From the NCBI RefSeq assembly GCF_001767395.1, contig NZ_CP017014.1, positions 2,116,501-2,180,500 of the forward strand: a stretch of 64,000 nucleotides of DNA, written 5' to 3'. The stretch comes from Rhodococcus sp. WMMA185. GTDB lineage: Bacteria > Actinomycetota > Actinomycetes > Mycobacteriales > Mycobacteriaceae. The translations under genes were made by a program, and so were the position numbers. This document shows positions 42,122 through 50,189 of the stretch, piece by piece (positions within the stretch are counted from its first letter, which is position 1; every line of letters starts with the position of its first letter). The notes under the pieces were generated by a model, which did no database searches, was not told the origin of the DNA, and worked only from the letters and a program-made list of their open reading frames with translations.

Positions 42122-42792
42122 CCGTGATCACCGGACGGCGGTTCAGTCGCCGGAGTGGTGGTCGATGGGATCACCGGAACGAGTTGTTCGCCCCGGGCTT
42201 GAATTTCGGGGCTGTCGCCGGTGCTCGGTACAGCGCGCGGTTCCCGTGTCGCAGCGCCGCGAGTCGGCGCCGTCGGGACCAGGATGCCTTCGTTCGTCTG
42301 CGGAGCGACGACGTCGAGCGGCGGCACCGGGGAACCCGAAGCCGGAGCAGGGGTTCCGACGACCTCGACGCTGCCGTCCTCATGGACGACAAGTCGTGCG
42401 GGATCCTTTGCCGGAACCATGCCCAGCTTTGCTGCCTCCTCCGCCAGTTTCGGCGCGGAGTTGGCAGTCTCTACGTCACGTTCGAGCGCCGCCTTCTGCT
42501 GCGCGAGAGCCTGATTCTGCGCACGCGCCGCACTCAACTGGTACGAGTCCTCGGCGGAGCGCGTAGTCAGGAGCAAAGTGACAACCAGGCCGACGCCGAG
42601 GAGACCGATGATCGCCGCAACGAACGGGATGCGAGCGGCGAGCGCTGTGCGGTTCCGGCCCGGCGCAGCGTCACCGGAGCCACCGCGTGCGGACGCGCGC
42701 TGAGTTCGTTTCTTGTAGGCACGCTCGGCGGCACCCGACCGTTTTTCCGTGCGCGCAGGCCGTGTTGTGGTGGAACTCACCTGAATCGTCAT
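42118..42792 (-). CDS. ftsL: FtsL-like divisome protein
   Basis: A 224-residue single-pass protein in the ftsL position between rsmH and ftsI. A basic cytoplasmic start (residues 1-50) is followed by a membrane helix ('[21 protein letters not shown]') and a short coiled coil ('[42 protein letters not shown]'), as in FtsL/DivIC proteins. Unlike classical FtsL (about 120 residues), it carries a Pro/Thr-rich tail of about 100 residues outside the cell. The call rests on position and topology, as FtsL sequences diverge greatly. Confidence 0.82.
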   Translation of the reverse strand: MTIQVSSTTTRPARTEKRSGAAERAYKKRTQRASARGGSGDAAPGRNRTALAARIPFVAAIIGLLGVGLVVTLLLTTRSAEDSYQLSAARAQNQALAQQKAALERDVETANSAPKLAEEAAKLGMVPAKDPARLVVHEDGSVEVVGTPAPASGSPVPPLDVVAPQTNEGILVPTAPTRGAATREPRAVPSTGDSPEIQARGEQLVPVIPSTTTPATEPPSGDHG

Positions 42793-43805
42793 GCCGCCGA
42801 CCTCCTGGCAATTCTTTCTGCAGCGCGCAACCGCACCGGGGCGGATCGTGGATTCTCTTCAACTTCCTGTTCGGATGCGCGTTCCGCTCCTCGTGTGAGG
42901 ATGCGGAACTCCGGACCCATTCCAGGCAATTCGACAGGAAGCCCTTCCGGGCTCTTCGACTTCGACCTGGGTGCGATTTCCTGCTTGACGACCCGGTCTT
43001 CCAAGGATTGGTATGACATGAACACAACGCGACCTTTTACGGACAACGCGTCGAGAGCAGCCGGCACCGCGGCGCGAAGCGAATCGAGTTCACCGTTGAC
43101 CTCCACCCGTAGTGCTTGGAACGTCCGTTTGGCCGGGTGTCCCCCGGAACGGCGGGTCGCCGCCGGAATGGTGCGGTACAGCAACTCGACCAGCGCGGCA
43201 CTGGTAGTGAACGGCTCTTTCGCACGTTGGCGGACGATCTCCGAGGCGATCTTGCCTGCGAATCGCTCCTCGCCGTAGGTACTGAGGATCCGAGCGAGAT
43301 CGCCGTGGTCGTAGGTGTTGAGCACCTCTGCCGCGGTGATACCGGTGGTCGGGTCCATACGCATGTCGAGAGGCGCGTCGATCGAGTATGCGAAGCCCCG
43401 GTCCGACTCGTCGAGTTGCATGGACGACACGCCTAGATCGAACAGAATCCCCTGAACCGACTCCTCCGCAGGCAGACCCGCCTGACCGAGCGCATCGGAG
43501 ATACCGTCGTACCGAGTGTGAACAAGGGTGATTCGGTCGGCGTAGGGCGCGAGCCTGCTACGAGCGATCTCCAGCGCATTCGGATCACGGTCGAGCCCGA
43601 TCAATTTCAGCTGAGGGTAAGCCTTGAGAAATCGCTCGGAGTGTCCGCCGAGACCGAGTGTCGCGTCGACCATTACTGCTCCCCCGCCCTGGGGGTCATT
43701 CACGGTGAGAGCCGGATCAAGAAGTTGGAGTGCGCGGTCGAGCAACACCGGGATGTGACCGAACCCATCGGCGGGTGAGGAATCCGTTCCCTCCTGATCC
43801 ACCAT
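42789..43805 (-). CDS. rsmH: 16S rRNA m4C1402 methyltransferase
   Basis: A 338-residue SAM enzyme (MraW) that methylates N4 of C1402 in the ribosomal P site. '[14 protein letters not shown]', the SAM loop '[19 protein letters not shown]', '[12 protein letters not shown]' and '[13 protein letters not shown]' are diagnostic. Two ATG codons and a GTG follow the GGAGG site in a row (43808, 43805, 43802); the middle one is used here and any may be right. The stop overlaps the ftsL-like start. A structured RNA candidate lies upstream. Confidence 0.94.
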   Translation of the reverse strand: MVDQEGTDSSPADGFGHIPVLLDRALQLLDPALTVNDPQGGGAVMVDATLGLGGHSERFLKAYPQLKLIGLDRDPNALEIARSRLAPYADRITLVHTRYDGISDALGQAGLPAEESVQGILFDLGVSSMQLDESDRGFAYSIDAPLDMRMDPTTGITAAEVLNTYDHGDLARILSTYGEERFAGKIASEIVRQRAKEPFTTSAALVELLYRTIPAATRRSGGHPAKRTFQALRVEVNGELDSLRAAVPAALDALSVKGRVVFMSYQSLEDRVVKQEIAPRSKSKSPEGLPVELPGMGPEFRILTRGAERASEQEVEENPRSAPVRLRAAERIARRSAA

Positions 43806-43932
43806 CATTCCTCCGGCTCCTGACTCTGTGGTGCGGGTGAACCGGTCCGGTGCCGCGGGTCACTCCCTGAACTTCTCATGTCGGCGAACTTGTCTTGTCG
43901 GCCTGTTGCCGTGGCGAGTGCTTCGGGGTCCC

Positions 43933-43985
43933 TGTCCGAGAAGGAAACCTGGCGCTGGGGAAGTGCGTCAGGGTTCCGTCGGACA
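43933..43985 (-). ncRNA. mraW RNA motif candidate between mraZ and rsmH
   Basis: On the minus strand TGTCCGA (43985-43979) pairs with TCGGACA (43939-43933). Inside, GGAACCCTG pairs with CAGGTTTCC and CGC with GCG around the loop ACTTCCCCA, giving a long bulged hairpin within the 208-base mraZ-rsmH gap. A cis-acting 'mraW RNA motif' upstream of rsmH (mraW) has been described in actinobacteria; position and shape agree, but a covariance-model search was not possible. Confidence 0.62.
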
Positions 43986-44013
43986 GAGGCCTCGCTGCAC
44001 TCGCGGGTCGGGC

Positions 44014-44445
44014 TCAGACGATCTCACCGAGCACGACACCCGTTGCCTGCGAGTAGCTCTCCTCGTTCTCCTCGACGTAGGTCTGCCAGGACTGCGCATC
44101 CCAGATTTCGAGGAAATCGACCGAACCGACCACAACGCAGTCCTTCGAGAGGCCCGCGTAGCGACGGTGATCTGCCGAGAGGGTGATGCGCCCCTGGGCA
44201 TCTGCATGCTGTTCGTCGGTGCCCGCGGCCAGTCCGCGAACGAAAGCCCTCGCCTCCGGGTCGCTTCTCGACGCCGCCGCGGCCTTTCGTGCGAGAGCGG
44301 TGAACTCTTCCCTGGGATACACCGCCAGGCTGTGATCCTGACCCTTCGTGACCATCAACCCTCCCGCCAGTGCATCCCGGAACTTCGCGGGCAGTGTGAG
44401 CCGCCCCTTGTCATCGAGCTTGGGCGTGTAAGTACCGAGAAACAC
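44014..44445 (-). CDS. mraZ: Transcriptional regulator MraZ
   Basis: A 143-residue protein with two AbrB-like repeats: '[25 protein letters not shown]' and '[22 protein letters not shown]'. MraZ forms rings that bind G-rich direct repeats in its own promoter and represses the division cluster. The GTG at 44445 has GGGAGG seven bases upstream. It is the first gene of the dcw cluster here, with four matching boxes upstream. Confidence 0.95.
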   Translation of the reverse strand: MFLGTYTPKLDDKGRLTLPAKFRDALAGGLMVTKGQDHSLAVYPREEFTALARKAAAASRSDPEARAFVRGLAAGTDEQHADAQGRITLSADHRRYAGLSKDCVVVGSVDFLEIWDAQSWQTYVEENEESYSQATGVVLGEIV

Positions 44446-44501
44446 TCGACACCTCCCGCCGCATTCATATCGACGCCACCCCCGGACGGGCCAACTTCGC
44501 T

Positions 44502-44537
44502 CCCCGCCATGCACCACACTACCCCACATTCCCCCAC
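44502..44537 (-). promoter_or_regulatory. Four MraZ boxes at 10-bp spacing
   Basis: Reading the minus strand from 44537: GTGGGG, GTGGGG, GTGGTG and GCGGGG start exactly 10 bases apart (44537, 44527, 44517, 44507), separated by GAAT, TAGT and CATG. This periodicity is the known binding pattern of MraZ (repeats on one helix face). The array lies 57-92 bases before the mraZ GTG, so autorepression is expected. Confidence 0.85.
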
Positions 44538-44841
44538 CAACAAGGAAGAAAGAAGGGTGTCGTCCCCCCAATTTCTTGATAATTGCAGGTCAGAACAGAT
44601 ATATCTCGGTGGGGCAATACAGTCGCGGCCTTCGATATATGGGATCGATTTCGATTTTCGCGCCACATAATTGACGTCACAGCGCCGAACGAATCGACAA
44701 CAGCCCAGGTGAGAGCACCGACTGCGGGCACGCGTCACCATAACCGGCAGCACATCGTGAACGTTTTGGGGGAAAGTGGGGAAGATCTGCGACGGCCCTG
44801 CGGGTAAATCGCGACGGTGTACGGGTTCACGATCCCCGAGT

Positions 44842-44905
44842 AATTGCCTAGACCAAGCAATTGCCTAGGCCAAGCAAATGCCTAGATCAAGCAATTGCAC
44901 AGACC
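44842..44905. repeat. 17-bp tandem repeat, nearly four copies
   Basis: Three full units (AATTGCCTAGACCAAGC, AATTGCCTAGGCCAAGC, AAATGCCTAGATCAAGC) and a partial fourth (AATTGCACAGACC) run head to tail. Each unit joint carries a TTGC/GCAA inversion (GCAATTGC), so the array also forms short palindromes. It lies about 400 bases upstream of mraZ and 100 past the DUF3040 stop. Confidence 0.88.
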
Positions 44906-45004
44906 GAACGCCACCCGACGAATGGTTATCGCGAACGCACTCCACAAAAGCATTGGCGGCGCGACATCTTCATGTCGCACCGCCAACGATCCGAGTGAGC
45001 ATTA

Positions 45005-45454
45005 TTACTCTTGGTCGAACCGCTTCTTGAAACGATCTTCCATTCGTGACGAGAACCCGCCACTCTTGCGGCCGCCCCGGGACTTGCCCCGATCGGACCC
45101 GCCGGTCCGATCCTGTCCGGTGGCCGAGCCCTTGGAGGTCGAGCCATCCTCCGACTCCTGACCGGACTTGCCCTTTCCTCCACCCCACAGGAGTAGAACG
45201 CCGGCACCGAACATGATCATGAAGCCGATCAGGCTGACGAATGGAAAGTCGCCCGGCCAGCTCGGCAGGACGGCGACGCCGGCGATGAGCAGGACGAGCC
45301 CCACAGCGAACAGGGCGATCGCCTGCATTCGACGACGACTCGATGCCGCACGTATGCGACCGCCTCGCACTGTCGAGGCGAACTTGGGATCCTCGGCATA
45401 GAGAGCGCTCTCGATCTGATCGAGCATTCGCTGCTCGTGCTCGGAGAGTGGCAC
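45005..45454 (-). CDS. DUF3040 membrane protein
   Basis: A 149-residue protein starting 'VPLSEHEQRMLDQIESALYAEDPKFAST', the DUF3040 signature. Two membrane helices follow ('AIALFAVGLVLLIAGVAVL' and 'FVSLIGFMIMFGAGVLLLWGG'). The tail is very polar (Lys/Arg/Gly/Ser, ending 'SSRMEDRFKKRFDQE'). The GTG at 45454 has GGGGGAGG close upstream. It corresponds to Rv2169c, next to mraZ in the tubercle bacillus. The function is unknown. Confidence 0.88.
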   Translation of the reverse strand: MPLSEHEQRMLDQIESALYAEDPKFASTVRGGRIRAASSRRRMQAIALFAVGLVLLIAGVAVLPSWPGDFPFVSLIGFMIMFGAGVLLLWGGGKGKSGQESEDGSTSKGSATGQDRTGGSDRGKSRGGRKSGGFSSRMEDRFKKRFDQE

Positions 45455-45715
45455 GGTACCTCCCCCGGCACTGGAATGTTGGCCACCACCCCGCGGTGCG
45501 AGACGGTGGGTAGCCGACTTCTGGCGGCTACCTAGATCTAATAATACGAGCAGATTGATTCCCGTACCACCTACTCCGCGTACGAGATCGCCACCAATAT
45601 TACGGACCCCCATACCGATCCCCGCACCGGGCACCGTAATCTCAGGTACGACCCACTGCTTTCCTACGAGTCCGAGCCGTCGGACCCCCAGCGCTTTCCG
45701 GCCATCAACCCTCGG

Positions 45716-46183
45716 CTACGAAGCCCGCAAGCCGAGGCCTGTGCCGTGCCCGATGCGATCTTCGACCGCATGCAGAAAACGTCCGACCTCGACGAAGAAC
45801 TCGTCAGCCTCCCGATCGGTCAAGATCCTCGACGTCCCGGCTTCGATCGCGGCACGGGTGGCCGAGTGGCCGGCGAAGTAGTCGGCCCAGTCCGCCAAGT
45901 CGGGAGCGGCGTCAGCCATGAGAACCCACGCGTTACGCGTTCGTGTCCTTCGAGCACCGGACGACGCCACCTCAGCGGCGGCCAGTGCCGCACCCGCCCC
46001 TCGCAAGGCTGCCAGGTATGCACTGTGGAATCGGTCTGCCGGCGCGCCTGCTCCAACCGACTGCGACAGGAGGGCATCGGCGCGACCGAGAAGCGCCGCC
46101 GCTCGCCTGGATGCCGAAACGCACCTGCTTCCCGTTTTTCGGGAATCCCCGGAAGGCGGTTTCACAACCGGGTTCGTCGCCAC
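45716..46183 (-). CDS. HEPN-like protein (SAV_6107 family), unknown function
   Basis: A 155-residue, mostly helical protein. 'AAALLGRADALLSQSVGAGAPADRFHSAYLAALRGAGAALAAAEV' and 'NAWVLMADAAPDLADWADYFAGHSATRAAIEAG' match the small actinobacterial HEPN-domain family named after SAV_6107. HEPN folds often belong to RNases or toxin modules, but the usual R-x4-6-H motif is not clear here. The GTG at 46183 has GGAGG eight bases upstream; a TTG at 46198 is the alternative. It is divergent from a GNAT gene across an SOS-like box and a strong hairpin. Confidence 0.74.
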   Translation of the reverse strand: MATNPVVKPPSGDSRKTGSRCVSASRRAAALLGRADALLSQSVGAGAPADRFHSAYLAALRGAGAALAAAEVASSGARRTRTRNAWVLMADAAPDLADWADYFAGHSATRAAIEAGTSRILTDREADEFFVEVGRFLHAVEDRIGHGTGLGLRAS

Positions 46184-46259
46184 CTCGAACACCTCCAAGA
46201 CCCCGGCGCAACCAACCCGCCGGGCATAGTCAGACGTTGAATTCGGGCCAGGTCTGGGT

Positions 46260-46292
46260 CCGGTGATGCCCGCTTCCCTCGGGCATCACCGG
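46260..46292. other. Perfect 13-bp inverted repeat in a divergent promoter region
   Basis: CCGGTGATGCCCG and CGGGCATCACCGG flank a seven-base loop (CTTCCCT). As RNA this is a very stable hairpin on either strand, without a U-tract. It lies upstream of both flanking genes, between the HEPN-like gene and the SOS-type box, so it is not an ordinary end-of-gene terminator. Confidence 0.85.
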
Positions 46293-46302
46293 ATCCCCTC
46301 TA

Positions 46303-46318
46303 TCGAACATCAGTTCGA
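46303..46318. promoter_or_regulatory. LexA (SOS) box, perfect consensus
   Basis: TCGAACATCAGTTCGA is TCGAAC-N4-GTTCGA, the exact actinobacterial LexA operator, extended by A/T to a 7-bp perfect inverted repeat. It lies 45 bases before the GNAT start and 120 bases before the HEPN-like start, which are divergent, so either or both may be damage-induced. Confidence 0.75.
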
Positions 46319-46363
46319 TCTATTCAATATAGCTGAGGCCACCGACACATCGTCAAGAGAAAG

Positions 46364-46975
46364 GTGAGACCGGTAGACACGAACGCTGACCAGTCCCCGC
46401 TGGTGGTCGAACTCTCGGCTGCCGAATTCCGCGACCGCCTGCAGGAGGCGCTGTCGGTCTACGTCGCCGCCATGGGCTATCCCCAAGGCACCGAATATCA
46501 CCGGGCAGCGACATGGAGCGAACACCTTCGGCGCTCCGGATGGCGCGCCGTCGCCGCGTTCGTACCGGCCGGAGACAGTTCGAGCGAAGAAGCTCCCGCC
46601 CGCCTGGTGGCCATCGCCTACGGGTACCGTGGCGCTCCCGGGCAGTGGTGGCACCAGCAGGTCCGCTCGGGACTCCGGCACACCGGGTGGAGTCGCGACC
46701 GCATCGACATACTCCTCGGCAACTACTTCGAACTCACCGAACTGCACGTCCACCCGGACGTTCAGGGGCAGCAAATCGGCGAGACACTGCTCCTGCGCCT
46801 CCTCGAACACAGACCCGAGGAGGGTGTCCTTCTCTCCACTCCGGAGGTTGCGGACGAGGACAATCGTGCCTGGCGACTCTATCGGCGCCTCGGCTTCAAA
46901 GATGTCCTGCGGCACTTCCGATTCGGAGGCGACAACCGCCCCTTCGCAGTACTCGGACGAGGACTTCCGCTGTGA
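46364..46975 (+). CDS. GNAT-family acetyltransferase (Rv2170-like)
   Basis: A 203-residue acetyltransferase. The acetyl-CoA motif is 'FELTELHVHPDVQGQQIGETLLLRLLEH' and the end has 'DNRAWRLYRRLGFKDVLRHFRFGGD'. It corresponds by position and sequence to Rv2170 of the tubercle bacillus, which has been reported to acetylate isocitrate dehydrogenase; the target here is unknown. The GTG start lies directly after a GAGAAAG site, so the true start could be slightly downstream. A LexA-type box stands upstream. Confidence 0.86.
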   Translation: MRPVDTNADQSPLVVELSAAEFRDRLQEALSVYVAAMGYPQGTEYHRAATWSEHLRRSGWRAVAAFVPAGDSSSEEAPARLVAIAYGYRGAPGQWWHQQVRSGLRHTGWSRDRIDILLGNYFELTELHVHPDVQGQQIGETLLLRLLEHRPEEGVLLSTPEVADEDNRAWRLYRRLGFKDVLRHFRFGGDNRPFAVLGRGLPL

Positions 46976-46983
46976 TCGCCATC

Positions 46984-47029
46984 CGGTGGGAGGAACCTCC
47001 CGGAGATCGACGCGATGGGAGGAATCTCC
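46984..47029 (+). repeat. Duplicated palindromic ribosome-site segment before crtO
   Basis: GGTGGGAGGAACCTCC (46984) and GATGGGAGGAATCTCC (47014) are 30 bases apart. Each pairs GGAGG with CCTCC or CTCC around AA or AAT, so the ribosome site GGGAGG before the crtO GTG can fold on itself. Confidence 0.55.
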
Positions 47030-47030
47030 A

Positions 47031-48605
47031 GTGATCGATGCAGTGGTAGTGGGTTCGGGGCACAACGCCTTGGTGTCGGCCTGTTATCTGGCGCGATCCG
47101 GATGGTCCGTCGAGGTGATCGAGCGTGACACAGTTCTCGGCGGAGCCGTATCGACGGTGGAGCGCTTTCCCGGGCACAAAGTCGACCGCGGTTCGTCGGC
47201 ACACATCATGGTGCGCCACACGGGAATCGTCGAAGAACTCGACCTGGGGGCGCACGGGCTGAAATACATCGACTGCGATCCGTGGGCCTTCGCTCCGTCG
47301 CCGGATCACACAGGTCGGCCCGGAATCGTCTTCCACCGCAGCCTGGCCGCAACGTGCCGGTCGATCGAAGAATCCTGCGGGGCCCGCGATGCCGACGCAT
47401 ACCGCCGGTTCGTCGAGGTGTGGGGTCCACGCAGCGCCCGCGTCATGCGCGCGTTCTCGAAGCCTCCGACCGCGCCCGCGCTGCTCTCGTCGTTCTGGGG
47501 ACTCGATGCGGACGGCGGCGGCAGCGACCTCTCCCGGCAGTTCCTCGGCTCCGGCGACGCCCTACTGGACGAGTACTTCGACAACGAACGGCTCAAAGCC
47601 GCGCTCGCCTGGTTCGGTGCCCAGTCCGGCCCGCCAATGTCCGAACCCGGGACAGCCCCGATGGTCGGCTTCGCCGCCCTCATGCATACCGTTCCTCCGG
47701 GTCGCGCGGTCGGCGGAAGCGGCGCCCTGACCGCAGCGCTCGCATCCCGGTTGCAATCGGACGCCGGCACAATCTCGCTCGGCGATTCAGTCACGGCTCT
47801 GACCCGCCACCACGACTCCTGGACCACCCGGACATCTTCGGGTCGCGAAATCCGATCTCGCGTGGTCGTGGCGGGCTGCCACGTCCTCACCACACTCGAT
47901 CTCCTCGAACGTGGCGGACACGACATACCGACAATCAATCGCTGGCGTCGCCGGATTCGAGTCGGACCAGGAATCGGGATGGCTGTGCGACTGGCCACCG
48001 ACGCTCTCCCGGACTACTCCAGCGCGCCCAATTCATCAGTCACTCACGGGCTTGCACTGCTTGTAACCGATCGCGCACATCTGCGACTCGCCCATGGCGC
48101 CGCCCTGGCCGGAGAACTTCCCCCACGTCCCGCCGTTCTGGGTATGAGCTTCAGCAGTCTGGACCCCTCCATAGCACCCGTCGGCGAGCATCAGGTGACC
48201 TTGTGGTCCCAGTGGCAGCCGTACCGGCTCAGCGGTGATCGCCGGTGGAGCGACCTGGCCCAGCCCGAAGCCGATCGGATCATCGCTGAGATCGACTTGC
48301 TCGCTCCAGGTTTCAGTACATCCGTGATCGACCGGCACGTGCAGTCGCCGAGAGACCTCGAAGACGAGATGGGGCTGCGCGGCGGCAACGTCATGCATGT
48401 CGAGATGTCGCTGGATCAGATGATGATGTGGCGTCCACTGCCCGAACTGTCTGGGCACCGCGTTCCCGGTGCCGACCGCCTGTATCTGACTGGGGCCTCG
48501 ACACATCCTGGCGGCGGGGTATCCGGCGCGAGCGGACGAAGCGCTGCGCACGTCGCGCTCCACGATGCACGGCGCGGCCTTCGGCGCCTGTGGCCGGCGC
48601 AGTGA
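47031..48605 (+). CDS. crtO: CrtO-type beta-carotene ketolase (FAD, desaturase-like)
   Basis: A 524-residue flavoprotein of the phytoene-desaturase superfamily. 'VIDAVVVGSGHNALVSACYLARSGWSVEVIERDTVLGGAVST' is the dinucleotide-binding start, and the C-terminus has 'HRVPGADRLYLTGASTHPGGGVSGASGRSAA'. It closely resembles the rhodococcal CrtO ketolase, which adds 4-keto groups to carotene rings and is unrelated to CrtW. The GTG at 47031 follows GGGAGGAATCTCCA. The stop overlaps cruF (GTGA). The preferred ring substrate (beta- or gamma-carotene) cannot be read from sequence. Confidence 0.86.
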   Translation: MIDAVVVGSGHNALVSACYLARSGWSVEVIERDTVLGGAVSTVERFPGHKVDRGSSAHIMVRHTGIVEELDLGAHGLKYIDCDPWAFAPSPDHTGRPGIVFHRSLAATCRSIEESCGARDADAYRRFVEVWGPRSARVMRAFSKPPTAPALLSSFWGLDADGGGSDLSRQFLGSGDALLDEYFDNERLKAALAWFGAQSGPPMSEPGTAPMVGFAALMHTVPPGRAVGGSGALTAALASRLQSDAGTISLGDSVTALTRHHDSWTTRTSSGREIRSRVVVAGCHVLTTLDLLERGGHDIPTINRWRRRIRVGPGIGMAVRLATDALPDYSSAPNSSVTHGLALLVTDRAHLRLAHGAALAGELPPRPAVLGMSFSSLDPSIAPVGEHQVTLWSQWQPYRLSGDRRWSDLAQPEADRIIAEIDLLAPGFSTSVIDRHVQSPRDLEDEMGLRGGNVMHVEMSLDQMMMWRPLPELSGHRVPGADRLYLTGASTHPGGGVSGASGRSAAHVALHDARRGLRRLWPAQ

Positions 48606-49414
48606 CCGCGCGCCTCTCAGCCCTTCTGGCCGCAGCGGCTGTCGGGGCGCAGATTCTGTATCCGCTCGTACACGGCGGCACACGCGATGCCGTCACCATA
48701 TCGGTGGTTGTACTGCTCGCCACCGCGTGCATCACACACGCGGCCGCCACGCGGGGACCGCGCTGGACCGCAGGCCTCATCCTCGCCACCGCCGGACTCG
48801 GTCTGGCCTCCGAGGTTCTCGGGACGGCCACCGGATATCCGTATGGCTGCTATGACTACGCCTCCGGCCGGATCGGCCCTGCTCTCGCGAGCGTCCCCCT
48901 CGTTGTGCCCCTTGCATGGACGGCCGGCTTCTACCTTGTGTGGTGCGTGGCGTCGGCGCTCGCGCGGGGTCGGTTCCGCCGGCCGATTCGCATCCTCCTC
49001 GTGGCGGTCGGTGTCGTCGGGTGGGATTTGTACCTCGACCCTCAGATGGTCGCGGACGGCCAGTGGACCTGGTGCGTCACCGATTCCGGTCTGCCCGGCC
49101 TAGAACACATTCCGCTGACCAACTACGCCGGATGGCTGTTGATCGCGGTGCTCATGGCCGTTGTCGTCGACCGACTCGAACTCCAGTCCGACACCCCGAA
49201 CCGGTACGGTGACAGCGTCCCGATCGCGTTGTTTCTCTGGACGTGGCTGGGTTCTGCGCTGGCCCACTCCGTTTTTCTGGACGCCCCCGAACTGAGGTAC
49301 TCGGCGATCTACGGATTGATCGCTATGGGAATCCTGGGAGTTCCCCTGCTCGTTTCGCTCCTGCGGCAACGAACATACCGGCGCCCGCTGCACGCCGCGC
49401 ACCCTCGCTCCTGA
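48602..49414 (+). CDS. cruF: CruF-type carotenoid 1',2'-hydratase, membrane protein
   Basis: A 270-residue protein with about seven membrane helices of the DUF422/CruF family ('GTATGYPYGCYDY', 'VGWDLYLDPQMVADGQWTW', 'IPLTNYAGWLL'), whose conserved Asp/Tyr residues cluster in loops. CruF hydrates the psi-end double bond of carotenoids such as gamma-carotene, producing a 1'-hydroxyl that can be glycosylated. It overlaps crtO by four bases. Confidence 0.87.
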   Translation: MTARLSALLAAAAVGAQILYPLVHGGTRDAVTISVVVLLATACITHAAATRGPRWTAGLILATAGLGLASEVLGTATGYPYGCYDYASGRIGPALASVPLVVPLAWTAGFYLVWCVASALARGRFRRPIRILLVAVGVVGWDLYLDPQMVADGQWTWCVTDSGLPGLEHIPLTNYAGWLLIAVLMAVVVDRLELQSDTPNRYGDSVPIALFLWTWLGSALAHSVFLDAPELRYSAIYGLIAMGILGVPLLVSLLRQRTYRRPLHAAHPRS

Positions 49415-49445
49415 CACCGCCGCGCGACCCTGGCACGATACGACT

Positions 49446-50189
49446 GTGCAACCGCCCTCAGTTCTCACCGCAGCCCACCCGCGGCCGGCATCCACTACCC
49501 GCTCGCGGTGGCGTGGCTTCTCCCTCGCGGCTCTAGCGCTCCTGCTTGTTCCCGTGCTCGCAGGCTGCCTGCGAGTTCAAGTGTCGATGGGTGTGTCTGC
49601 CGACGACAGGGTGTCAGGTCAGATCGTGGCCGCCACGGTGCCCGAGGACGATCAGGACCAGGGCCCACAACTGACACCACCTGCCGCGCTGTCGGACAAG
49701 ATACGCGTCCAGGAGTACAGACAGGACGGGTACGTAGGCAGCCAAGCGTTCTTCAGCGACCTCACCTTCGGTGACGTACAGCAACTCGGCTCGATGTCCG
49801 ACCAGGGGAACGGCAGCTTTCAAGTCTCGCTGAGGCGCGCGGGAGACCTCGTAACTCTCGACGGGAGAGCCGATCTCGGCTCCGTTCCCGCCCAGGGCAC
49901 CGATGTGCAGGTCACTGTCGCATTTCCGGCCAAGATCATCACGACCAACGGAACCCTCCAAAGCGATTCCACCGTATCCTGGACGTTGCCCGCAGGAACC
50001 ACCTCGACTCTCCGGGCCGAGGTGCGCTACCAGGATCCCAGCACGCGGAGTTTCGCAGGCTGGGCCGGCATCATGGGCGGTGTGACCTTGGGGGTGGCCG
50101 TGGTCGTAGCCGCGCTGGCCTGGATGGCCCGCAACAAGGAACCCGTATTCGACGGTCGCCGCAGCAACAAGCATCGCTCCAACACGTGA
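49446..50189 (+). CDS. lppM: LppM-family lipoprotein (DUF3153)
   Basis: A 247-residue protein. A lipobox 'LVPVLAGC' (Cys about residue 41) ends the signal sequence, followed by a beta-rich domain ('LRVQVSMGVSADDRVSGQIVAAT'). A C-terminal membrane helix ('GWAGIMGGVTLGVAVVVAALAWMA') and a short basic tail follow. This matches LppM (Rv2171), linked to phosphoinositol mannoside handling and phagocytosis in mycobacteria. The GTG at 49446 could also be later. The stop overlaps the next gene (GTGA). Confidence 0.88.
   Translation: MQPPSVLTAAHPRPASTTRSRWRGFSLAALALLLVPVLAGCLRVQVSMGVSADDRVSGQIVAATVPEDDQDQGPQLTPPAALSDKIRVQEYRQDGYVGSQAFFSDLTFGDVQQLGSMSDQGNGSFQVSLRRAGDLVTLDGRADLGSVPAQGTDVQVTVAFPAKIITTNGTLQSDSTVSWTLPAGTTSTLRAEVRYQDPSTRSFAGWAGIMGGVTLGVAVVVAALAWMARNKEPVFDGRRSNKHRSNT

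Larger units (their letters stand above)
44446..45004. other. 559-base intergenic region ahead of mraZ
   Basis: No convincing gene was seen. From mraZ outward it holds a possible -10 (TATGAA, about 44470), four MraZ boxes (44502-44537), an AT-rich stretch with a GATATATC palindrome (44595-44660), and a 17-bp tandem repeat (44842-44905). It then reaches the end of the DUF3040 gene. Base composition is clearly more AT-rich than the surroundings between 44570 and 44700. Confidence 0.7.

Noticed and set aside
44583-44807. Short plus-strand frame upstream of mraZ
   Set aside because: Low coding character in an AT-rich promoter region, no ribosome site and no recognisable family.
45455-45634. N-terminal extension of the DUF3040 gene to 45634
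   Set aside because: The family begins at VPLSEHEQRML with a strong GGGGGAGG site; the upstream 60 residues look non-coding.
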